64,000 nt of DNA from Neobacillus cucumis (lineage in GTDB: Bacteria > Bacillota > Bacilli > Bacillales > Cytobacillaceae). Each line of letters begins with the position of its first letter. Position 1 is the stretch's first letter. Under the pieces are notes generated by a model. That model had not been told where the DNA came from and did no database searches. It saw nothing but the letters and a program-made list of their open reading frames with translations. Below are positions 58,722 to 64,000 of this stretch, one piece after another. A program made the translations under genes and the position numbers. Where the stretch lies: the NCBI RefSeq assembly GCF_002860255.1, contig NZ_PGVE01000029.1, forward strand, positions 1 through 64,000, read 5' to 3'.

Positions 58722-58899
58722 TAATATAGGCTCTTTTCGTAAACTTTGTAGCTTCGGGACATTAATTAGGGCCATTTACTATGTTTCTTGGCAATTTCCG
58801 CAAATTCCCTTACGAAAAGATGCCACGAATCATATAGTTATACGGGTTGATAGCCCTATACGAAAAACAACAATCTTTGCGAAAATAGCCCTAATATAA
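58722..58899. repeat. Inverted-repeat element between ATP-grasp and alpha-E genes
   Basis: Left end AATATAGGCTCTTTTCGTAA and right end (read on the other strand) ATATTAGGGCTATTTTCGCA are related. Inside, ATAGCCCTA occurs twice and ACGAAAA-type motifs occur several times. It overlaps the ATP-grasp stop codon and interrupts an otherwise tight operon by about 190 nt. Probably a small dispersed repeat. Confidence 0.5.
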
Positions 58900-60327
58900 G
58901 ACCCACGTATCTTTACTTCCGCCGCCTTGAGAAGAATTCACTACTAGAGATCCTTCTTTAAGAGCTACCCTCGTTAATCCCCCCGGCGTAACATCCAATC
59001 CTTCCCGTCCCATGAAAGTGAATGGACGGAGATCGACGTGCCTCCCAACCATTTGACCGTCCACTAAAGACGGAGTACGAGAAAGTTGAATGGTCGGCTG
59101 TGCGATATATTTTTCAGGAGAGTTTATAATCTTCTCTTTGAATTGCTGAATCTCTTCCATGGAAGCATGAGGACCAATCAACATGCCGTAACCGCCTGAA
59201 AGAGAGGTTTCTTTCACCACCATCTCTGATAGATGCGATAATACATACTCTCTATCTTCACCGCGAGAAAGAATATAGGTCGGTACGTTTTTTAAAATTG
59301 GTTCTTCATTTAAGTAAAATCTAATCATTTCTGGAACATACGAATAGATAGCTTTATCATCGGCCACTCCAGTCCCAGGAGCATTCGCAATGGCGACATT
59401 CCCTGCACGGTAAGCATTCATGATACCAGGGACTCCAATTAAAGAATCCGGTCGAAAAGCGAGAGGATCCAGGAAATCATCATCTATACGCCTATAGACC
59501 ACATCCACTTGTCTAAGCCCCTTCATCGTTTTCATATAGACTTTGTTATCCATTACAATCAGGTCTTTACCTTCGACTAGGTGAATCCCCATTTGTTGCG
59601 CTAAGAAAGTATGTTCGAAATAAGCAGAGTTATAACAACCAGGAGTTAGCAACACAACAACAGGATCTTTTTTATTATGCAGTGCCAGGCTCCGCAAATT
59701 AGATAGAAACAAATTGATACTCTCATCAATTGGGCGAATCTTATGTTGAAAAAACAAATCTGGAAACAAACGAATCATCCAAGATCGATTTTTAAGAATA
59801 TAGGATAAACCAGAAGGTGTCCTTAAGTTATCTTCTAACACGTAATACTGACCAGAATCATCCCGAATTAAATCGACACCTGAAAGTGATATATATACAT
59901 CGCCTGGAACGTTCACTCCCATCATCTCAGGTAAAAAATAGGGATTGGAAATAACAATTTTCCGCGGAATGATCGCTTCACGAAGGATCGCTTGTTCATG
60001 GTAGACATCCCGAATAAACTGATTTAGTGCTGTAATCCGTTGTTTAATCCCTTTCTCGATCAGTTCCCATTCATCTGCCGGGATAATTCTTGGAATAACA
60101 TCTACTGGAATGGTTCGCTCCAGGGGATCTCTTTGTGTTTCGTTGTACAAGGTAAACGTAACTCCTTGCTTCATCATCTGAAATTGCATGGATTCCTGCA
60201 GGTTGTTCAAATCAACGCTGCTCATGTTAGAGAATTGTTGATACACTTGTTCATAATGATCCCTTACTCCCCCTTTTTCGTTGAACATTTCATCAAAATA
60301 GGATTGGTGTTTATATTCCGAAAACAT
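58891..60327 (-). CDS. Circularly permuted ATP-grasp protein
   Basis: A 478-aa protein of the circularly permuted ATP-grasp family (DUF404/DUF407 pair): PVDVIPRIIPADEWELIEKGIKQR, RDVYHEQAILREAIIPRKIV, ISLSGVDLIRDDSGQYYVLEDN with LRTPSGLSY, and the C-terminal GGYGMLIGPHAS and GRHVDLRPFTFMGREG. ATP-grasp enzymes ligate a carboxylate to an amine or thiol via an acyl phosphate. It heads the trio with alpha-E and transglutaminase and lies 76 nt after tnrA on the same strand. The acceptor is unknown. Confidence 0.92.
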   Translation of the reverse strand: MFSEYKHQSYFDEMFNEKGGVRDHYEQVYQQFSNMSSVDLNNLQESMQFQMMKQGVTFTLYNETQRDPLERTIPVDVIPRIIPADEWELIEKGIKQRITALNQFIRDVYHEQAILREAIIPRKIVISNPYFLPEMMGVNVPGDVYISLSGVDLIRDDSGQYYVLEDNLRTPSGLSYILKNRSWMIRLFPDLFFQHKIRPIDESINLFLSNLRSLALHNKKDPVVVLLTPGCYNSAYFEHTFLAQQMGIHLVEGKDLIVMDNKVYMKTMKGLRQVDVVYRRIDDDFLDPLAFRPDSLIGVPGIMNAYRAGNVAIANAPGTGVADDKAIYSYVPEMIRFYLNEEPILKNVPTYILSRGEDREYVLSHLSEMVVKETSLSGGYGMLIGPHASMEEIQQFKEKIINSPEKYIAQPTIQLSRTPSLVDGQMVGRHVDLRPFTFMGREGLDVTPGGLTRVALKEGSLVVNSSQGGGSKDTWVLY

Positions 60328-60403
60328 TTGAATCCTCCTTAATTAAATATGAATATGGACGCTGCTATTTTTGTTTCTAGCTTCTTTGATGACTTCAACC
60401 TGG

Positions 60404-60712
60404 TTATTTATATCTGTCTTTATGAAAATGCGAGTTGATTTGACCAATAATCATCTTGTGTTTTTCCTTTTGGACTAACTCTTTGCGAATTTCATGTGTC
60501 TGGACACCGTCTTCAATTTTTTCGGCTATCTCCATGAGTCTTTCAATATCTGAAAAAGAATACTTCCGAGTCCCCGAAGGCGTTCGTTCCGGAAAAATCA
60601 GTTTACGAATTTCATAGTAGCGGATCTTCCGATTAGATAACCCCGTTATTTCCGTAACAATCCCTATCCCCATTACCTTTTTATCTCGATATGATTGACT
60701 ATTGCTCAACAA
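60404..60712 (-). CDS. tnrA: Nitrogen regulator TnrA (MerR family)
   Basis: A 102-aa MerR-family protein closely resembling B. subtilis TnrA/GlnR. The DNA-binding part is [20 protein letters not shown]...[21 protein letters not shown], and the tail ends [13 protein letters not shown], matching the TnrA C-terminus that binds feedback-inhibited glutamine synthetase. The start is one of two adjacent TTG codons behind AGGAGGGG; the second has the better spacing and loses one residue. Two perfect TnrA/GlnR boxes upstream indicate autoregulation. GlnR is the alternative name, but glnA is not next to it. Confidence 0.88.
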   Translation of the reverse strand: MLSNSQSYRDKKVMGIGIVTEITGLSNRKIRYYEIRKLIFPERTPSGTRKYSFSDIERLMEIAEKIEDGVQTHEIRKELVQKEKHKMIIGQINSHFHKDRYK

Positions 60713-61203
60713 TGTCCCCTCCTATCAGATTTATATAAATAGTTCAACACATCACAAATGTTAAAATTCCTAACATAATTAATTATATGCCCTGTATATC
60801 AGACATCCATTATCTAAAAAATAAGCGAAAATATTCAGAATCTTTATTCATGTTAACTATTCTAACATGTATTGTAAGGAAATCAACACTAAAAATGTAT
60901 GTTAATTTCCAAGTTTATACTTTTAAAAATTTTTAATAACAAATTACTATTTCTGAAAATAACTTTCATGATGGGATCAAATGGGAAAGTGGTTTTCAAA
61001 GGCTGTAAGCGGAATAATTACTAGTACCATTGGACTTTTGGCATTCAAGTGGAAATTATGGGGAGAATAGGCAATCGCTTACAAATTGCTCATTGGTTCG
61101 TGCAAACACATGTGTATTTCTATTTTACTATTTTAATGCAGCTTCACTTTTACTTTCTTACAATAATCATTTTTTTATATTTACTAAAAATGAACATAAA
61201 AAA
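60713..61203. promoter_or_regulatory. tnrA control region with two TnrA/GlnR boxes
   Basis: TGTTAAAATTCCTAACA (60759-60775) and TGTTAACTATTCTAACA (60851-60867) each fit TGTNA-N7-TNACA perfectly; the centres are 92 bp apart. A TATAAT at 60782-60787 on the minus strand puts the first box over the start point (repression) and the second about 84 bp upstream. Beyond this an imperfect inverted repeat GTAAGCG...CGCTTAC lies at about 61005-61083. No gene is seen. Confidence 0.8.
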
Positions 61204-61236
61204 ATATCACTGCGTCCTAAGGACGTAGTGATATTT
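61204..61236 (-). terminator. Terminator of tRNA-Arg
   Basis: Stem ATATCACTGCGTCC/GGACGTAGTGATAT with a TAA loop followed by TTTTTTT on the minus strand. Confidence 0.85.
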
Positions 61237-61241
61237 TAAGA

Positions 61242-61313
61242 CGCGCTCGGAGGGAATCGAACCCCCATTTTAAGAACCGGAATCTTACGTGCTATCCGTT
61301 GCACCACGAGCGC
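61242..61313 (-). tRNA. tRNA-Arg (anticodon CCG)
   Basis: 72-nt cloverleaf: acceptor GCGCTCG/CGAGCGC, D-arm TGCAACGGATAGCA, anticodon stem TAAGA/TCTTA with loop TTCCGGT (anticodon CCG), T-arm GGGGGTTCGATTCCCTC, discriminator G. CCA is not encoded. It reads CGG codons. Single gene with its own terminator. Confidence 0.96.
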
Positions 61314-61488
61314 ATGATTATTATAAACGTTGATATATCAAGATCCAGTTCATTTTTGCTTATTACCACTTCTCTATACTGCTACAAAGACGAACCGTCA
61401 ACGTTATTAATAGTACATGATGCAGCTCCTTTTGTCAACGAATTTTAAGCCTTTCTTAGGTAAATGGAAGATAATGACTTTTGCCTTT

Positions 61489-62907
61489 TTATATATCGTC
61501 TTTTAGTTTGTCTTCCCATGGTTCAAAGGAAAATGGAATGCCAATCATTTTAGCGGTCAATTCATCATAAGACACTAAATCCTTTTTTGATAACTCTTTT
61601 AAAGAGTGTTTTCCCATTGCTCTTAAAGCCATTTTCATTTCTTCTATACTAGATGTTAAGAATTTTTCCGCTGTTTTTACCCCATCTTCGATCTTAAATT
61701 GATCCTTGAACTTCCCATCATACCAAATTGCTTGAGTAGGCGGTTCAAATGGAAGAGCATTCAATACTTGATCATGTGCGAGCGCAAACAACATGGCAGA
61801 GCCTAAATAGACAGCATCGGCCCCGAGTGCAAGCACTTTTAAAAAATGTCCGGGGACTAAAAGCCCTCCTGAAACGATTAAACTAATCTTTCCCTTCATC
61901 TTTCTTTTTTCTAAATGATTAGCAGCTCTAACTACCGCATGCAATGTCGGGATTCCAAAGTCATCAAATAAAATAGGCGGTGCACCGTGCATGGATGCTT
62001 GGCCTCCGTCAATAACAATAAAATCAACACCCATAAATATTAGATGATCAATGTCTTCTTCAATTTTCCCTCCTGCTCCAATTTTCACTCCAATTGGAAC
62101 GCCTCCTGATAATACCCTAAGTTCCTCTACCATTATTTTTAAATCTACTAATGTTTGATTTTCACAAAAGTTGTCATAAATGACCGCTTCCTCATTTTCC
62201 TTAAGTCCCATGACATCACGAGCCCGGCCTTTTAAACTTTGTGGTTGGATTTTTCTTCCCATTCCTCCCAAAGCACCTTGTCCTAATTTAATCTCAATCA
62301 TGTCAGCCCGATTATACAAGTGTTCTTCCTTTGCCCATTCTGTTTTAGAAAATTGTAAAATATACTTTCCTGCGGCGTTTAATTCATCTGGTAAAATTCC
62401 ACCTTGACCTGAATTAATCGCAGTTCCTGTCTTTTTAGCAGCTTTCGCCAAAGAAAGCCTAGCTTGCTCACTAAGCGAAACCCCATAGCCCATTCCACTG
62501 ATCATTAGTGGAATTTTTATTTCCATTGGTTTTTTTGCCTTTGGCCCAATGGTAACAGTAACATCTACATCTTCTTCACCATCAATTGGAAATGGTGACG
62601 TTTGGGCAGGAATAAAGGTAATGGGATCCAAATTCGGCCATTTCTTTGCAGAGCCTCCTAGGGGGCGCAAAAGGACAGCTCCTGCTTCTGCACGCAAGCT
62701 ATTTTCTAGCATATTTTGAATGCCCATATGCCGAAGGCCTGGTATTAGTTCCATAATATTTTCTTGATAACTGTCAGATAAAAGAATTTTTCCGGCCTTT
62801 TTCACTATTAGTTTCATAATCCAGCGCCAACCAACGAGCATGAATAGAGTCACGACAAATAATAGGGACATCATTGCAAAAGTTAAATATAATAATATGT
62901 TCGCCAT
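61489..62907 (-). CDS. FMN-binding glutamate synthase-domain protein, copy 1
   Basis: A 472-aa protein with an N-terminal membrane helix (about 3-28) and the FMN-binding GltB central domain: MISGMGYGVSLSEQARLSLAKAAK, INSGQGGILPDEL, RADMIEIKLGQGALGGMG, VKIGAGGKIEEDIDHLI, VIDGGQASMHGAPPILFDD and SGGLLVPGHFLKVLALGAD. It resembles B. subtilis YerD. It lacks the amidotransferase and Fe-S parts seen in full glutamate synthases, so the true reaction is unknown. ATG behind GGAGAAGTGACA is chosen; the longer frame would run into the preceding gene. Tandem with a near-identical paralogue 23 nt upstream. Confidence 0.9.
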   Translation of the reverse strand: MANILLYLTFAMMSLLFVVTLFMLVGWRWIMKLIVKKAGKILLSDSYQENIMELIPGLRHMGIQNMLENSLRAEAGAVLLRPLGGSAKKWPNLDPITFIPAQTSPFPIDGEEDVDVTVTIGPKAKKPMEIKIPLMISGMGYGVSLSEQARLSLAKAAKKTGTAINSGQGGILPDELNAAGKYILQFSKTEWAKEEHLYNRADMIEIKLGQGALGGMGRKIQPQSLKGRARDVMGLKENEEAVIYDNFCENQTLVDLKIMVEELRVLSGGVPIGVKIGAGGKIEEDIDHLIFMGVDFIVIDGGQASMHGAPPILFDDFGIPTLHAVVRAANHLEKRKMKGKISLIVSGGLLVPGHFLKVLALGADAVYLGSAMLFALAHDQVLNALPFEPPTQAIWYDGKFKDQFKIEDGVKTAEKFLTSSIEEMKMALRAMGKHSLKELSKKDLVSYDELTAKMIGIPFSFEPWEDKLKDDI

Positions 62908-62930
62908 TGTCACTTCTCCAATACGGACAA

Positions 62931-64000
62931 TTATTTCTCCATTTGTTTGTCTTCCCATGGTTCAAAGGAAAACGGAATTCCAACCATTTTGGCGGTCAAT
63001 TCATCATAAGACACCATATCCTTTTTTGATAACTCTTTTAAAGAGCGTTTTCCCATTGCTCTTAATGCCATTTTTATTTCTTCCGTACTTGCTGTTAAGA
63101 ATTTTTCCGCTGATTTTACCCCTTCTTCTATCTTAAATTGATCCTTGTATTTCCCTTGATTCCAAACAACTTGTGTAGGCGGTTCAAACGGCATGGCATT
63201 CAATGATTGTGGATGTGAGACGGCAAATAACATAGCAGAGCCTACATATACGGCATCGGCTCCTAGTGCGAGCACTTTTAAAAAATGCCCGGGTACTAGA
63301 AGTCCGCCAGAGGCAATTAAACTAATTTTCCCCTTCATGTTTCTTTTTTCTAGATGATTAGCCGCCCTCAAAATTGCATGCAGCGTTGGAATTCCAACAT
63401 CGTCAGATAAAATTGGCGGAGCGCCGAGTGTAGATGCCTGCCCGCCATCAATGGCAATATAATCAACCCCTATGTAAATTAAATGATCAATATCTTCTTC
63501 AATTTTCCCGCCGGCCGCCATTTTTGCCCCAATGGGAACGCCATCTGTCATACCTCGCAGCTCATCAACAAGTTCTTTCAAGTCATCGAGCGTTTGATTT
63601 TTAACAAAATTATCATGAATTACGGCATCCTCATTTTCCTTTAATCCCATTAGTTCACGGGCACGACCTGTTAAATTTTTAGGAGAAATCTTCCCACCCG
63701 TCCCGGCCAATGCGCCTTGCCCTAACTTAATTTCTATCATATCGGCCCGCTTAATCAATTCCTCTTCCTTTGCCCACTCTGTTTTGGAAAACTGTAAAAT
63801 ATACTTTCCGGCTTTATTTAGTTCCTCAGGTAAGACCGCCCCTTCACCAGAGTTAATCGCTGTTCCTGCATTATTAGCTGCTTCTGCTAAAGAGAGTCTC
63901 ACTTCTTCACTAAGTGCGATTCCATAGGCCATCCCACTGATCATTAACGGAATTTTTATTTTCATCGGTTTTTTTGAATTTGGCCCAATGGTTACCTGTA
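62931..64000 (-). CDS. FMN-binding glutamate synthase-domain protein, copy 2 (partial)
   Basis: At least 356 codons; the 5' end lies beyond the window edge, since the frame stays open upstream of the internal ATG at 63965 with codons for QVTIGPNSKKP that match the paralogue's TVTIGPKAKKP. All core motifs (ALSEEVRLSLAEAANNAGTA, KLGQGALAGTG, AIDGGQASTLGAPPILSDD, SGGLLVPGHFLKVLALGAD) and the C-terminus GIPFSFEPWEDKQMEK are nearly the same as copy 1. The two DNA sequences are also closely similar at their 3' ends, indicating a recent tandem duplication. Confidence 0.88.
   Translation of the reverse strand, partial: QVTIGPNSKKPMKIKIPLMISGMAYGIALSEEVRLSLAEAANNAGTAINSGEGAVLPEELNKAGKYILQFSKTEWAKEEELIKRADMIEIKLGQGALAGTGGKISPKNLTGRARELMGLKENEDAVIHDNFVKNQTLDDLKELVDELRGMTDGVPIGAKMAAGGKIEEDIDHLIYIGVDYIAIDGGQASTLGAPPILSDDVGIPTLHAILRAANHLEKRNMKGKISLIASGGLLVPGHFLKVLALGADAVYVGSAMLFAVSHPQSLNAMPFEPPTQVVWNQGKYKDQFKIEEGVKSAEKFLTASTEEIKMALRAMGKRSLKELSKKDMVSYDELTAKMVGIPFSFEPWEDKQMEK

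Noticed and set aside
61005-61083. GTAAGCG...CGCTTAC inverted repeat as a terminator or riboswitch
   Set aside because: Only seven paired bases with a long loop, no T-tract and no known aptamer pattern.

Overview
The window is chromosomal DNA from a low-GC, endospore-former-type Bacillaceae, probably close to Bacillus/Neobacillus; the genus is an inference from gene content and protein similarity by eye. Supporting signs are strong AGGAGG-type ribosome sites, the cggR-gap-pgk-tpi-pgm-eno operon, secG, yvaK-rnr-smpB-ssrA, TnrA, a sigma-W type yuaF-floT operon and an immune-inhibitor-A protease.

Layout. 1-3.3 kb: two families of non-coding repeats, then a secreted M6 metalloprotease (InhA). 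3.3-5.5 kb: NfeD-like protein and flotillin behind a textbook sigma-W promoter. 5.6-9.5 kb: a cystine-type amino-acid ABC transporter and an APC antiporter. 9.6-15 kb: nadE, a thioesterase, a composite hairpin repeat, a CDF cation transporter, an AI-2E-family protein and a polysaccharide deacetylase. 15.2-16.1 kb: two small membrane-protein genes. 16.1-23.3 kb: a complete Gram-positive Tad/Flp pilus locus, with a DUF192 gene facing away from the pilin. 24-28.5 kb: ssrA (tmRNA), smpB, rnr and a carboxylesterase. The tmRNA gene is interrupted in its T-loop by a 275-nt group I intron, the most striking feature here.

28.6-46.9 kb is a catabolic block lying inside what is usually a compact eno-secG-yvaK-rnr-smpB-ssrA neighbourhood; only secG remains in the middle of it. 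Its first half degrades unsaturated uronates and 2-keto-3-deoxygluconate: kduI, kduD, kdgT, kdgK, kdgA and an IclR regulator, with a second IclR regulator and a DapA-family aldolase/dehydratase. Candidate CcpA (cre) sites lie in the intergenic regions. Its second half is a six-gene operon of unknown substrate: iron ADH, CoA-acylating semialdehyde dehydrogenase, HisD-like dehydrogenase, GntP-type permease, SDR and 3-hydroxyacyl-CoA-dehydrogenase-like protein. It is preceded by a perfect -24/-12 promoter and a CBS-PAS-AAA-Fis sigma-54 activator. rpoN itself lies 8 kb further on.

47-54.3 kb is the glycolytic operon with the CggR repressor and its operator. A 21-bp periodic repeat array separates pgk from tpiA, and the cggR promoter is embedded in the terminator of the preceding rpoN-glutaredoxin unit. 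56.0-56.8 kb is a non-coding MITE-like element: inverted repeats flanked by a 10-bp direct repeat, enclosing a four-palindrome module whose only other copy seen is at 0.27-0.46 kb. 56.8-60.3 kb holds the transglutaminase, alpha-E and circularly permuted ATP-grasp trio, preceded by tnrA with two perfect TnrA/GlnR boxes. The window ends with tRNA-Arg(CCG) and two tandem, very similar FMN-binding glutamate-synthase-domain genes, the last cut by the window edge.

Start sites were reassigned wherever a good ribosome-binding site supported an internal start. All assignments rest on reading motifs and remembered family features; no database search was run.
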